DNA from: QHXQ01 sp963788965
GTDB taxonomy: Bacteria; Acidobacteriota; Blastocatellia; Pyrinomonadales; Pyrinomonadaceae
DNA: 64,000 nt
Assembly (NCBI GenBank): GCA_963788965.1
Contig: CAWBIK010000006.1
Location: 248,001 to 312,000, forward strand
Direction: 5' to 3'
Shown in pieces: positions 52,091 to 60,007 of the stretch. The stretch's first letter is position 1. Every line of letters starts with the position of its first letter. Position numbers and translations under genes: made by a program. The notes beneath the pieces are model-generated. The model was given only the letters and a program-made list of their open reading frames with translations, had not been told where the DNA came from and did no database searches.

Positions 52091-52432
52091 ATGGCACAGC
52101 AGGGCGTTAAGCGCGCGAAGATTAGAAAAGGCGATCAAGTAGTCGTCATTGCGGGCCGCGACAACGGCAAGCGCGGGCGCGTACTCGAAGTCGATCCACG
52201 GCGCGGCAAGATCAAGGTCGAGGGCGCTGGCATCGTCAAGAAGCACCAGCGGGCGAACCCCGGCGCGAACCGCGGTGGCGGCATCATCGACCGCGAAGCG
52301 TTCATCGACATCTCGAACGTGCAACTGATCGACCCGCAATCGGGCAAGCCGACGCGCGTGCGTTTGGAAGTCGGCGGCGACGGCGCAAAGCAGCGCGTTG
52401 CGGTCAAGAGCGGGCACACACTTGAGAAGTAG
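52091..52432 (+). CDS. rplX: ribosomal protein L24
   Basis: 113 residues. KOW motif KIRKGDQVVVIAGRDNGKRGRVLEVDPRRGKIKVEGAGIVKKHQR, then IIDREAFIDISNVQLIDPQSGKPTRV. Early assembly protein of the large subunit. Follows rplN by 5 nt. Confidence 0.97.
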   Translation: MAQQGVKRAKIRKGDQVVVIAGRDNGKRGRVLEVDPRRGKIKVEGAGIVKKHQRANPGANRGGGIIDREAFIDISNVQLIDPQSGKPTRVRLEVGGDGAKQRVAVKSGHTLEK

Positions 52433-52508
52433 GCGCGGCTAATAGAATTTATTGGTGAGTCTGGAAACGCCGTTTAAGGCGAGTCCCAGACGAAAAGGTT
52501 AAAGGACA

Positions 52509-53051
52509 ATGGCAGCAAGACTGAAAGAGCGTTATCAGCGCGACATCGCGCCGGCCCTCGCCAAAGAGTTCGACATTGCGAACCCGATGGCCGTGCCGAA
52601 GTTGGACAAGATCGTCATCAACATGGGCTTGGGCGAAGCCATCGCCAACTCCAAGATCGTGGACACGGCGGCCGTCGAGCTTTCGTCCATCGCGGGCCAG
52701 AAGCCGGTCACGACGAAGGCGAAGAAGTCTATCGCGTCGTTCAAACTGCGGGCCGGCATGCCCATCGGTTCGATGGTCACGCTCAGGGGCGACCGCATGT
52801 ATGAGTTCCTCGACCGGCTGGTGTCGGTGGCGCTGCCGCGCGTGCGCGACTTTCGCGGCGTCTCGCCCAAGTCGTTCGACGGGCGCGGCAACTACACGCT
52901 CGGCATCCGCGAGCAGTTGATCTTCCCTGAGATCGATTTCAACAAGGTGGACAAAACGCGCGGCATGAACATCTCCATCGTCACGACCGCGCGCAACGAC
53001 GAGCAGGCCCGCGCGCTCTTAAAAGCGTTGGGCATGCCGTTCAGGCAGTAG
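52509..53051 (+). CDS. rplE: ribosomal protein L5
   Basis: 180 residues. RLKERYQRDIAPALAKEFDIANPMAVPKLDKIVINMGLGEA, AVELSSIAGQKPVTTKAKKSIASFKLRAGMPIGSMVTLRGDRMYEFLDRLVSVALPRVRDFRGV, and GRGNYTLGIREQLIFPEI. Binds 5S rRNA. Confidence 0.97.
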   Translation: MAARLKERYQRDIAPALAKEFDIANPMAVPKLDKIVINMGLGEAIANSKIVDTAAVELSSIAGQKPVTTKAKKSIASFKLRAGMPIGSMVTLRGDRMYEFLDRLVSVALPRVRDFRGVSPKSFDGRGNYTLGIREQLIFPEIDFNKVDKTRGMNISIVTTARNDEQARALLKALGMPFRQ

Positions 53052-53053
53052 TA

Positions 53054-53115
53054 AAGCGGTCAGCGGTCAGCCGTCAGTTATAAGAGACTGCTGCTGTGGC
53101 TGATTGCTGATAGCT
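53054..53115 (+). repeat. degenerate GTCAGCN-type heptad element
   Basis: AGCGGTCAGCGGTCAGCCGTCAG on the left and TGGCTGATTGCTGATAGCT on the right, weakly complementary, between rplE and rpsN. Confidence 0.45.
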
Positions 53116-53129
53116 AATTGGAAAGACAC

Positions 53130-53315
53130 ATGGCGAAGACATCGTTAATCGCAAAGTCGAAGCGGAAACCGAAATTCTCGGCGCGGGCTTACACGCGCTG
53201 CCAGCGGTGCGGCCGCCCGCGCGGCTACCTGCGCAAGTTCAAGTTGTGCCGTATCTGCTTCCGCGAGTTGGCGCTGCAAGGGCAAATCCCCGGCGTCGTC
53301 AAGTCGAGTTGGTAA
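53130..53315 (+). CDS. rpsN: ribosomal protein S14, zinc-binding type
   Basis: 61 residues from the ATG at 53130 (AKTSLIAKSKRKPKFSARAYTR); an upstream TTG is unlikely. Zinc ribbon CQRCGRPRGYLRKFKLCRIC, so it is the short C+ form (rpsZ in some annotation). Sits between rplE and rpsH as usual. Confidence 0.97.
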   Translation: MAKTSLIAKSKRKPKFSARAYTRCQRCGRPRGYLRKFKLCRICFRELALQGQIPGVVKSSW

Positions 53316-53320
53316 TAACT

Positions 53321-53399
53321 ACAGTGACAAGTAACGAGTGACAAGTGACAAGAAAAACTTGTCCCGGCTCGTTGCTTGTCGCTTGTCACTGGACACTGT
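53321..53399 (+). repeat. heptad palindrome, AGTGACA type, rpsN-rpsH
   Basis: Left arm in clear heptads AGTGACA-AGTAACG-AGTGACA-AGTGACA-AG (53321-53352), right arm from 53358 its complement with an insertion. Confidence 0.85.
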
Positions 53400-53414
53400 T
53401 TTCGGAGTTGAGTA

Positions 53415-53807
53415 ATGACTGATCCTATTGCCGACATGCTGGCGCGGATGCGGAACGCGATTGCCGCGAAGCACTCGCGCGTGGACATCCCGGCGTCGAA
53501 ATTGAAACTTGAGATCGCCCGCATCCTGAAGGAAGAGGGCTACATCAATAACTTCGTCGTTAAGGGCGAGGGCACGAAGCGCACGCTGCGCATCTTCTTG
53601 CGCTACGACGCACGGGGCACTAGCTCGATCTCGTACCTGCAACGCGTCTCGCGCCCCGGTCGCCGCGTCTATCTCGGCTCAGGCGAGATTCCGCGTGTCT
53701 TGGGCGGCTACGGCATCAACATCGTCTCGACCTCGCGCGGGCTGATGAGCGGCAAGCGCGCGCGCCGCGAGAACGTCGGCGGTGAAGTGCTGGCGGAAAT
53801 CTATTAA
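53415..53807 (+). CDS. rpsH: ribosomal protein S8
   Basis: 130 residues. TDPIADMLARMRNAIAAKHSRVDIPASKLKLEIARILKEEGYI, ISYLQRVSRPGRRVYLGSGEIPRVLGGYGINIVSTSRGLMSGKRARRENVGGEVLAEIY. In E. coli S8 represses the spc operon by binding a mRNA site in front of rplE; no such site was identified here. Confidence 0.97.
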   Translation: MTDPIADMLARMRNAIAAKHSRVDIPASKLKLEIARILKEEGYINNFVVKGEGTKRTLRIFLRYDARGTSSISYLQRVSRPGRRVYLGSGEIPRVLGGYGINIVSTSRGLMSGKRARRENVGGEVLAEIY

Positions 53808-53885
53808 CAGTGCCGGGTCATGAGTTGCCGAGCGCCAAGTTGAACAACTACTTGCTCGTCACTTATCACTTGTCACTTGTCACTG
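53808..53885 (+). repeat. heptad palindrome, AGTGACA type, rpsH-rplF
   Basis: The left arm is degenerate; the right arm is a tandem of TCACTTA-TCACTTG-TCACTTG-TCACTG and ends before GAGG. Confidence 0.65.
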
Positions 53886-53895
53886 AGGTTTGATC

Positions 53896-54456
53896 ATGTC
53901 TCGTATTGGTAAGAAAGCGATCACCGTGCCGGCGGGCGTGACCGTAACGCTCGGCGCGCGCGAGGTGCAGGTGAAAGGGCCGAAAGGCACGCTCACCACG
54001 CCGATCCCTGAGGGCATCACGTTCCGGCAGGAAGGCGATCAACTGATAGCGGAGCGCGCGTCCGACGATCTGGCGGCCGCGCATGGATTGGCGCGCGCGC
54101 TGGCGAACAACGCGGTCACGGGCGTCACGCAAGGCTTCTCGAAGCAGATGGACGTGGTCGGCGTCGGCTACAAGGCGGACGTGCAGGCCAAGCGGATCGT
54201 CTTCTCGCTCGGCTACTCGCACCCGATTGACTTCCCGCTGCCCGAAGGCATCGACGCCAAAGGCGAGCGCGTGCCGGCCAAGTCGTCAATCCCGCAGTAT
54301 CAGTTGACCCTGACGCTCTCCGGCATCGACAAGCAGAAGCTTGGACAGACCGCGGCCGAGATGCACAACCTGCGTAAGCCCGACCCCTACAAGGGCAAGG
54401 GTGTGCGCTACGCCGACGTGCCGCTCAAACTGCGGCCGGGCAAGACGGGCAAATAG
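53896..54456 (+). CDS. rplF: ribosomal protein L6
   Basis: 186 residues from ATG at 53896 (SRIGKKAITVPAGVTVTL), after GAGG; an upstream TTG adds two residues only. C-terminal QTAAEMHNLRKPDPYKGKGVRYADVPLKLRPGKTGK is typical. Near the sarcin-ricin loop. Confidence 0.96.
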   Translation: MSRIGKKAITVPAGVTVTLGAREVQVKGPKGTLTTPIPEGITFRQEGDQLIAERASDDLAAAHGLARALANNAVTGVTQGFSKQMDVVGVGYKADVQAKRIVFSLGYSHPIDFPLPEGIDAKGERVPAKSSIPQYQLTLTLSGIDKQKLGQTAAEMHNLRKPDPYKGKGVRYADVPLKLRPGKTGK

Positions 54457-54457
54457 A

Positions 54458-54540
54458 ATTGTGGATGTCGGCATGCGGCATGCGGATTAAACACAGAGCG
54501 TGTCTCATCAATCCGCAATCCGCAATCTGACATCCGAAAT
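54458..54540 (+). repeat. heptad palindrome, TTGCGGA type, rplF-rplR
   Basis: Arms 54458-54488 and 54510-54540, 31 nt each, about six mismatches. The right arm ends at 54540 and GGAG, the rplR binding site, begins at 54541. Confidence 0.8.
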
Positions 54541-54549
54541 GGAGTTGTG

Positions 54550-54951
54550 ATGGCACAGAAGGACAGAGCAGACATCCGGCGGGCCGTGCATCGACGCATC
54601 CGGCGTAAGGTGCAAGGCACGGGCGCGCGCCCACGGCTGGCGATCTATCGCAGCCTGAACCACATCTACGCGCAACTGATCGACGACGAGGCGGGCCGCA
54701 CGATTGCCGCCGCTTCGACGACCGAGAAGGATTTGCGCGGCGCGACCGGCGGCAACATCGAAGCGGCCGCGCGCGTCGGGCAGGCAATTGCCGAGCGCGC
54801 GATCTCAAAAGGCGTCGAGAGCGTCGTCTTTGATCGCGGCGGCTATCGTTACCACGGGCGTGTGAAGGCGCTGGCAGACGCGGCGCGCGCGGCGGGTTTG
54901 AATCGTGAAGAAGCGGCGGCACAAGGCGCGGCTGCGGGTAGTCAGGAATAA
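54550..54951 (+). CDS. rplR: ribosomal protein L18
   Basis: 133 residues from ATG at 54550, 5 nt after GGAG. VQGTGARPRLAIYRSLNHIYAQLIDDEAGRTIAAASTTEKDLRG and FDRGGYRYHGRVKALADAARAAGLNREEAAAQG. Binds 5S rRNA. Three nt gap to rpsE. Confidence 0.96.
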   Translation: MAQKDRADIRRAVHRRIRRKVQGTGARPRLAIYRSLNHIYAQLIDDEAGRTIAAASTTEKDLRGATGGNIEAAARVGQAIAERAISKGVESVVFDRGGYRYHGRVKALADAARAAGLNREEAAAQGAAAGSQE

Positions 54952-54954
54952 GCG

Positions 54955-55461
54955 ATGCGACAACCGAAACAACGTATTACAGCGTCGGGGCTTGATCTAC
55001 AGGATCAGGTGATCTCGATCAATCGTGTGACCAAAGTGGTCAAGGGCGGCAAGAACTTGAGCTTCGCTGCGCTCGTCGTCGTGGGCGACGGCGCAGGCCA
55101 CGTCGGCTTCGGCACGGGCAAGGCGCGCGAAGTGCCGTTGGCGATCAAGAAGGGCATCGAGGCGGCGAAGAAGAACCTGATCCGCATCCCGCTCATCGAG
55201 AACACGCTGCCGCACGAGTTTGTCGGCCGCTACGGCGCAGGGCGCGTGCTGATGAAGCCGGCCTCGGCAGGCACGGGCGTGATCGCAGGCGGCGCGGTGC
55301 GTGCCATCATGCAGGCGGCGGGCATCCATGATGTGCGGACCAAAGTGCTCGGTTCGACCAACCCGCACAACGTTGTGCGCGCAACTTTCGACGGCCTCTT
55401 GAACATGAAAGACCCGATGGAAGTGGCCCGGCTGCGCGGTAAGCAGGTCAATGAACTATAA
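54955..55461 (+). CDS. rpsE: ribosomal protein S5
   Basis: 168 residues. VISINRVTKVVKGGKNLSFAALVVVGDGAGHVGFGTGKAREVPLAIKKGIEAAKKNLIRIPL (double-stranded RNA-binding fold) and RVLMKPASAGTGVIAGGAVRAIMQAAGIHDV. Spectinomycin-site protein. Confidence 0.97.
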   Translation: MRQPKQRITASGLDLQDQVISINRVTKVVKGGKNLSFAALVVVGDGAGHVGFGTGKAREVPLAIKKGIEAAKKNLIRIPLIENTLPHEFVGRYGAGRVLMKPASAGTGVIAGGAVRAIMQAAGIHDVRTKVLGSTNPHNVVRATFDGLLNMKDPMEVARLRGKQVNEL

Positions 55462-55471
55462 GAACGTAAAT

Positions 55472-55534
55472 AGTAAATCGTGCATCGTCAATAGAAGTTT
55501 TAGCTATGCCCGATTGACGATGCCCGATTGACGA
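55472..55534 (+). repeat. heptad palindrome, CGTGAAT type, rpsE-rpmD
   Basis: GCATCGTCAAT (55482-55492) pairs with ATTGACGATGC (55513-55523). The right arm is a direct tandem duplication of TGCCCGATTGACGA (55507-55520, 55521-55534). Confidence 0.7.
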
Positions 55535-55542
55535 GGTTTGTT

Positions 55543-55746
55543 ATGGCAGAACAGAACGACGAGCAGGGCGGCGGGACGATTCGCATTCAGTATTACCGCA
55601 GCTTCATCGCGTTTCCGAAAACGCAGAAAGAGATCGTGCGCAGCCTCGGCTTGACGAAACTCAATCAAATCGTCGAGCGGCGCGACACGCCCGCGGCGCG
55701 CGGCGTGGTCGCCAAAGTGCCGCACTTGATCCGCATCATCGAATAG
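55543..55746 (+). CDS. rpmD: ribosomal protein L30
   Basis: 67 residues from ATG at 55543 (AEQNDEQGGGTIRIQYYRSFIAFPKTQKEIVRSLGLTKLNQIVERRDTPAARGVVAKVPHLIRI). The upstream TTG starts in the repeat and is rejected. A short acidic N-terminal extension precedes the core. Confidence 0.95.
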   Translation: MAEQNDEQGGGTIRIQYYRSFIAFPKTQKEIVRSLGLTKLNQIVERRDTPAARGVVAKVPHLIRIIE

Positions 55747-55756
55747 TGATTAGTAG

Positions 55757-55825
55757 ATCGTGAAGCGTCAATCGTGAATAGCAGAAAGCAGTTGCTATTT
55801 ACGATTTACAATTTACGATGCACGA
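55757..55825 (+). repeat. heptad palindrome, CGTGAAT type, rpmD-rplO
   Basis: Left ATCGTGAAGCGTCAATCGTGA (from 55757), right TGCTATTTACGATTTACAATT onward; 27-nt arms with several mismatches, ending before CACGAGG. Confidence 0.75.
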
Positions 55826-55834
55826 GGTTTACAC

Positions 55835-56323
55835 ATGGCTATCGGCTTAAATAATTTGCACGCAGCGCCGGGTTCGACGCACCGGAAGAAGCGCGTCGGG
55901 CGCGGCCCCGGCTCAGGCTTGGGCAAGACGGCGGGGCGCGGCAACAAGGGCCAGAAATCGCGCTCCGGTTATTCGGCGAAGATCGGCTTCGAGGGCGGGC
56001 AGATGCCCTTGCAGCGGCGGCTGCCGAAACGCGGCTTCACCAACATCTTCAAGAAGCAGTGGACCGAGGTGAGCTTGGCGACGTTGGAGCAGAGCTTCGC
56101 GGCGAACGACGACGTGACGCCGGACGTGATGCACGCGCGCGGCGTGATCGCCAAAGGCAAGCGCGATGTGGTCGTGCTCGGCACGGGCGAACTGACCAAG
56201 CCGCTGCGCATCGCGGCACATCGCTTCACCAAGAGTGCCCGCGAAAAGATCGAACAGGCGGGCGGCACGGCTACGCTCATCACCAAAGCAGCGACGAGCG
56301 ACGAGTCACCAGTGACGAGCTAA
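55835..56323 (+). CDS. rplO: ribosomal protein L15
   Basis: 162 residues. KKRVGRGPGSGLGKTAGRGNKGQKSRSGYSAKIGFEGGQMPLQRRLPKRGFTN is the family core. The last residues, TSDESPVTS, are encoded by AGTGACA-type heptads (GACGAGCGACGAGTCACCAGTGACGAG), so a repeat has been taken into the coding sequence. Confidence 0.96.
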   Translation: MAIGLNNLHAAPGSTHRKKRVGRGPGSGLGKTAGRGNKGQKSRSGYSAKIGFEGGQMPLQRRLPKRGFTNIFKKQWTEVSLATLEQSFAANDDVTPDVMHARGVIAKGKRDVVVLGTGELTKPLRIAAHRFTKSAREKIEQAGGTATLITKAATSDESPVTS

Positions 56324-56346
56324 AACAGGATTGACCGACGGGCGCT

Positions 56347-56398
56347 GAGTGACAAGTCGCGGGTTGCAGGATTATCCTTAACTCGTCGCTTGTCACTC
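56347..56398 (+). repeat. heptad palindrome, AGTGACA type, rplO-secY
   Basis: GAGTGACAAG (56347-56356) with CTTGTCACTC (56389-56398), flanked by related degenerate units. The rplO 3' end upstream also consists of these units. Confidence 0.7.
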
Positions 56399-56426
56399 GT
56401 TACTTATAACCGTAGTTAGGGGTCTT

Positions 56427-57848
56427 ATGGAAAAGTTCTTCGCCGCCGTCCGCAACATGTTTCAAGTGCCCGACCTGCGCAGGCGGATTCTGTTCACGCT
56501 GGGCCTCTTGGCCGTCTATCGGCTCGGCGCGCACATCACCGCGCCGGGCATCAATAAAGAGCGGCTGATCCAAGTCTGGGGCGAAGTGGGCAACACCTTG
56601 CTCGGCGTGCTCGACCTGTTTTCAGGCGGCAACTTCCAAACGATCTCCGTCTTCGCCCTCGGCGTTACGCCTTACATCACGGCCTCGATCATCATCCAGT
56701 TGATGACGACCGTGTTCACGCAGTTGAAGCGGATGCAGGAAGAAGGCGAGGCCGGGCGCGCGAAGCTCAACCAGTACACGCGCTATCTGACGGTGATACT
56801 CGCGTGTTTCCAGACCGGCATCGTCGCGCGCTGGCTGCAAGCGCAGGGCGTCGGGCCGAACACGTGGTCGTTTCTGATCACGACTATTCTCACGCTCACG
56901 ACCGGCACGATCTTCGTCATGTGGTTGGGCGAGCAGATCACGGAGCGCGGCATCGGCAACGGCATCTCGTTGTTGATCTTCGCGGGCATCGTGATCGGCT
57001 TGCCTTCGCGCGGCGTGCCGCAGGTCTTGGAGAAAGTCCGCAGCGGCGACACCTTCCAAGTGCTCGGCGTGCTGGCTTTGGTGGCGGCGCTCATCCTGCT
57101 GATCGCGTTCATCGTCTTCGTCGAATCGGGGCGACGCAAAGTGCCGATCAGTTATGCCAAGCGACACGTAGGGCGACAGGTGGTCAGCGGGCAGCAGACG
57201 AGCATGCCGCTGAAGATCAACATGGCGGGCGTCATCCCCGTCATCTTCGCGTCGTCGATGCTTGCGTTCCCACAGACGATTGTGCAGTTCATCCAGTTTG
57301 ATCCAAGTCAGCCCGACTCGTGGCGCTACAAACTGCACCTGTTCTTCCAACAGTTCCACGGCGGCGACCCGTATTACGAGTTGGTCTTCCTCTCGTTGAT
57401 CGTGCTGTTCACGTTCTTCTACATCACGATCATCTTCAACGTCGATGAGGTGGCGGACAACTTACGCAAGCACGGCGGCTTCATTCCGGGCATCCGACCG
57501 GGCCGAACTACCGCTGAATACTTGAACAATATTCTGACGCGCCTGACGACCGTGGGCGCGATCTATCTGGCGCTCGTCGCGTTCGTGCCGCAGTTGATGT
57601 TGAGCGGCTTTCGGGTCGGGCGGTTGCCGTTCATCGGCGCGTCGCTCGATGCCTTCTTCAGCAGCACGCCGGGCTTGACGTGGATTCCGACGGGCATGGG
57701 CTACCAGTTCTATTTTGGCGGCACGAGCCTGTTGATTCTCGTCGGCGTGGCGATGGATACGGTGGCGCAGATCGAAGCGCAACTCGTCATGCGCAACTAC
57801 GAAGGCTTCCTCGGCGGCGGCAGTCGCCTGCGCGGCCGCAGGGCGTAG
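56427..57848 (+). CDS. secY: preprotein translocase subunit SecY
   Basis: 473 residues, about 30 longer than E. coli SecY. Ten hydrophobic helices expected; recognised segments: ILFTLGLLAVYRLGAHITAPGI, DLFSGGNFQTISVFALGVTPYITASIIIQLMTTVFTQLKRMQEEGEAGRAKLNQYTRYLTVILA, FVESGRRKVPISYAKRHVGRQ, NMAGVIPVIFASSMLAFP, and TIIFNVDEVADNLRKHGGFIPGIRPGRTTAEYL. Channel of the Sec translocon, partner of SecE encoded at 27.9 kb. Confidence 0.97.
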   Translation: MEKFFAAVRNMFQVPDLRRRILFTLGLLAVYRLGAHITAPGINKERLIQVWGEVGNTLLGVLDLFSGGNFQTISVFALGVTPYITASIIIQLMTTVFTQLKRMQEEGEAGRAKLNQYTRYLTVILACFQTGIVARWLQAQGVGPNTWSFLITTILTLTTGTIFVMWLGEQITERGIGNGISLLIFAGIVIGLPSRGVPQVLEKVRSGDTFQVLGVLALVAALILLIAFIVFVESGRRKVPISYAKRHVGRQVVSGQQTSMPLKINMAGVIPVIFASSMLAFPQTIVQFIQFDPSQPDSWRYKLHLFFQQFHGGDPYYELVFLSLIVLFTFFYITIIFNVDEVADNLRKHGGFIPGIRPGRTTAEYLNNILTRLTTVGAIYLALVAFVPQLMLSGFRVGRLPFIGASLDAFFSSTPGLTWIPTGMGYQFYFGGTSLLILVGVAMDTVAQIEAQLVMRNYEGFLGGGSRLRGRRA

Positions 57849-57860
57849 CAGCAACGATGA

Positions 57861-57918
57861 AGGCGGCCTGATGAATGACGACTTAACAGTCAGTGAGCTT
57901 TCATTCAGCGTGCCGCCT
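57861..57918 (+). repeat. palindrome, GATGAA/GAAGGCGGC type, secY-adk
   Basis: AGGCGGCCTGATGAATGA (57861-57878) pairs with TCATTCAGCGTGCCGCCT (57901-57918) with about four mismatches. Confidence 0.65.
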
Positions 57919-57938
57919 GTCTCATTCAGCATTTCCGT

Positions 57939-58595
57939 ATGTCCAAGATCGTCGTCTTGATGGGCGCGCCGGGCGCGGGCAAAGGCACGCAGGCGCGTCT
58001 GTTACAAGAGCGGCTGGGGTTGCCGCAAATCTCGACCGGCGACATGTTTCGCGCGCTACGAGAGGCGCGCACGCCGCTAGCCGAAGAAGTGCGCTCGATC
58101 ATGGCCGCGGGCAAACTCGTGCCGGACGACGTGACGATTCGCGTGGTGCAGGAACGCACCGCGCAGCCCGATTGCCTGAACGGTTACATTCTCGACGGCT
58201 TCCCGCGCACCACGGCGCAGGCCGAGCGGCTCGAAGGCTTGGCTGGCGAACAAGGGCACACGATTCAAGCCATACTGGTTGACGTGCCGCTCGACATACT
58301 TGAGAAGCGTTTGACCGGGCGACGCCACTGTTCTGTCTGCGGCGAGATTTACAACGTCTATTTCAAGCCGCCGAAGTCTGACGAGGTTTGCGACCTGCAC
58401 CCGGACACGCAACTCACGCATCGCGCCGACGACCGGCCCGAAGCGATCAGCGTGCGGCTTGAAACTTACGAACTGGCGACGCGCCCGCTGCTCGACTACT
58501 ACGCGCAGACCGAACGGCTGCACCGCGTTGACGGCACACGCCAACCGGAAGCCATCTACGCGGACATTGAAAAGATAGTGACCAGTGACAAGTAA
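57939..58595 (+). CDS. adk: adenylate kinase
   Basis: 218 residues. P-loop GAPGAGKGTQARLLQ at residues 8-22, ISTGDMFRAL, LDGFPRTTAQAERL, and a long LID with a zinc-type site C-x2-C...C-x2-H/D (HCSVCGEIYN, CDLHPD). AMP + ATP to 2 ADP. The C-terminus IVTSDK is encoded by the left arm of the following repeat (58577-58596), so the stop codon lies inside the palindrome. Adk after secY is a common order. Confidence 0.97.
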   Translation: MSKIVVLMGAPGAGKGTQARLLQERLGLPQISTGDMFRALREARTPLAEEVRSIMAAGKLVPDDVTIRVVQERTAQPDCLNGYILDGFPRTTAQAERLEGLAGEQGHTIQAILVDVPLDILEKRLTGRRHCSVCGEIYNVYFKPPKSDEVCDLHPDTQLTHRADDRPEAISVRLETYELATRPLLDYYAQTERLHRVDGTRQPEAIYADIEKIVTSDK

Positions 58596-58656
58596 CGAAT
58601 GACAAGTTATTAAAAACTTGTCTTAACTCGGCACTTGTTACTTGTCACTGGTCACT
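58577..58656 (+). repeat. heptad palindrome, AGTGACA type, adk-map, overlapping adk
   Basis: Perfect 20-bp arm AGTGACCAGTGACAAGTAAC (58577-58596) with 58637-58656, plus inner GACAAGTT (58601-58608) with AACTTGTC (58615-58622). The left arm is part of the adk coding sequence. Confidence 0.9.
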
Positions 58657-58661
58657 GCTTT

Positions 58662-59453
58662 ATGATTATCGGTAAGTCGCGGAAAGAGTTGGAGAAGATG
58701 CGGGCGGCCGGGCGGCTCGCCGGGTTGGTGCGCGAGGCGGTGGGTGCGATGGCGCGGCCCGGCCTCACCACGCTCGAACTCGACGCCGCGGCCGAGCGCA
58801 TGATCCGCGACGCGGGCGCGTTGCCGACGTTCAAGGGTTATCACGGTTACCCGTATTCGATCTGCGCCTCGGTCAACGAACAGGTCGTGCATGGCTTCCC
58901 GTCGCACTACGTCTTGCAGGAGGGCGACATCCTCTCGGTCGATGTGGGCGCGACCTTGCACGGCTTCGTCGGCGACACGGCTACGACCGTACCCATCGGT
59001 GTCGTGCCGGCCGACCGGCTGCAACTCATCAGCGTGGCGGAAGAATGTCTTGAGCGCGCTATCAAACAGTGCTGGCCCGGTCGGCACTTGGGCGACATTG
59101 GTTGGGCGGTGCAGGCGCACGCAGAGGCACACGGCTACACGGTCGTGCGCGAGTACGTCGGGCACGGCATCGGCCGGCGCATGCACGAAGACCCGCAGAT
59201 TCCGAACTACGGTACGCCGGGTAAAGGCACGAAGATCAAGGCGGGCTACGTGTTCGCCATCGAGCCGATGCTCAACATGGGCACGCACCAGACGAAGACT
59301 CTGGCCGACGGCTGGACGGTGGTGACTATAGATGGGCAACCGTCGGCCCATGTCGAGCACACGATTGCGATCACGGAGGAGGGGCCGGAGGTGTTTACGC
59401 GCGTCGAGCGCACGGCCGAGCCGCAACCGACCACGAGCGCCGCGCATCTATAA
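58662..59453 (+). CDS. map: methionine aminopeptidase type I
   Basis: 263 residues from ATG at 58662. Metal ligands of the pita-bread fold: Asp in LSVDVGATLHGFVGDTA (two aspartates), His in VGHGIGRRMHEDPQIPNYG, Glu in FAIEPMLNMG, Glu in EHTIAITEEGPEVFT; substrate-side His in VNEQVVHGFPS. Removes N-terminal Met. The binding site in front is weak, because the palindrome ends 5 nt before the start. Confidence 0.96.
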   Translation: MIIGKSRKELEKMRAAGRLAGLVREAVGAMARPGLTTLELDAAAERMIRDAGALPTFKGYHGYPYSICASVNEQVVHGFPSHYVLQEGDILSVDVGATLHGFVGDTATTVPIGVVPADRLQLISVAEECLERAIKQCWPGRHLGDIGWAVQAHAEAHGYTVVREYVGHGIGRRMHEDPQIPNYGTPGKGTKIKAGYVFAIEPMLNMGTHQTKTLADGWTVVTIDGQPSAHVEHTIAITEEGPEVFTRVERTAEPQPTTSAAHL

Positions 59454-59472
59454 CCTGAACTACCGCCGTGAC

Positions 59473-59502
59473 TTGGCACACGGGCGACGGCTGTGTTAGT
59501 AT
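59473..59502 (+). promoter_or_regulatory. promoter of infA
   Basis: TTGGCA (59473-59478), 18-nt spacer, TAGTAT (59497-59502) followed by CC, the same -10 element as the tRNA cluster promoter. It lies about 45 nt before infA and would allow independent expression of the distal part of the block. Confidence 0.55.
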
Positions 59503-59545
59503 CCGAAGTTTGCCGCCATAGGCAGATTTGGCACTATAGCAGCAG

Positions 59546-59767
59546 ATGGCGAAGGAAGATGCTATAGAGGTGATGGCGAAGGTCATCGAGACGCTGCCGA
59601 ACGCCATGTTCCGCGTCGAGTTGGAAGATAGTCGTCACCAGGTATTAGCGCACGTGTCCGGCAAAATGCGGAAGAACTTCATCCGCATTCTACCCGGCGA
59701 CCGCGTGTTAGTCGAACTATCGCCTTACGATTTGAATCGCGGCCGGATCACGTATCGCTACAAATAA
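59546..59767 (+). CDS. infA: translation initiation factor IF-1
   Basis: 73 residues, an S1-like OB fold: KEDAIEVMAKVIETLPNAMFRVELEDSRHQVLAHVSGKMRKNFIRILPGDRVLVELSPYDLNRGRITYRYK. Standard IF-1 length. Precedes rpmJ. Confidence 0.97.
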   Translation: MAKEDAIEVMAKVIETLPNAMFRVELEDSRHQVLAHVSGKMRKNFIRILPGDRVLVELSPYDLNRGRITYRYK

Positions 59768-59801
59768 GGCGCGTGCGCGACCGGCGGAAGGTAGGTTAGG
59801 C

Positions 59802-59915
59802 ATGAAGGTACGGGCTTCAGTTAAGAAGATGTGCGACAACTGCAAGATTATCCACCGCAAAGGTGTGGTGCGCGTGATCTGCACAAACCCGAAACACAAA
59901 CAGCGACAAGGCTAA
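59802..59915 (+). CDS. rpmJ: ribosomal protein L36
   Basis: 37 residues: MKVRASVKKMCDNCKIIHRKG, then VVRVICTNPKHKQRQG. Zinc ligands Cys, Cys, Cys and His (CDNC, C, H), the C+ form. ATG at 59802. Too short for common gene-length cut-offs but clearly real and in its usual place. Confidence 0.97.
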   Translation: MKVRASVKKMCDNCKIIHRKGVVRVICTNPKHKQRQG

Positions 59916-59925
59916 TGAATTGTAG

Positions 59926-59981
59926 ATTGCGGAATGCGGATTGATGAAAGACAGCTTGGTTTTTAATCCGCATTCAGCAAT
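59926..59981 (+). repeat. heptad palindrome, TTGCGGA type, rpmJ-rpsM
   Basis: ATTGCGGAATGCGGATT (59926-59942) pairs with 59965-59981 with one mismatch; further complementary units follow to the rpsM binding site. Confidence 0.75.
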
Positions 59982-60007
59982 CCGAAATTCGAAATGGAGA
60001 GTTAAGA

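Noticed and set aside
53321..53885. CRISPR-like array
   Set aside because: Repeat units are 7 nt, directly adjacent and degenerate, with no unique spacers and no cas genes nearby.
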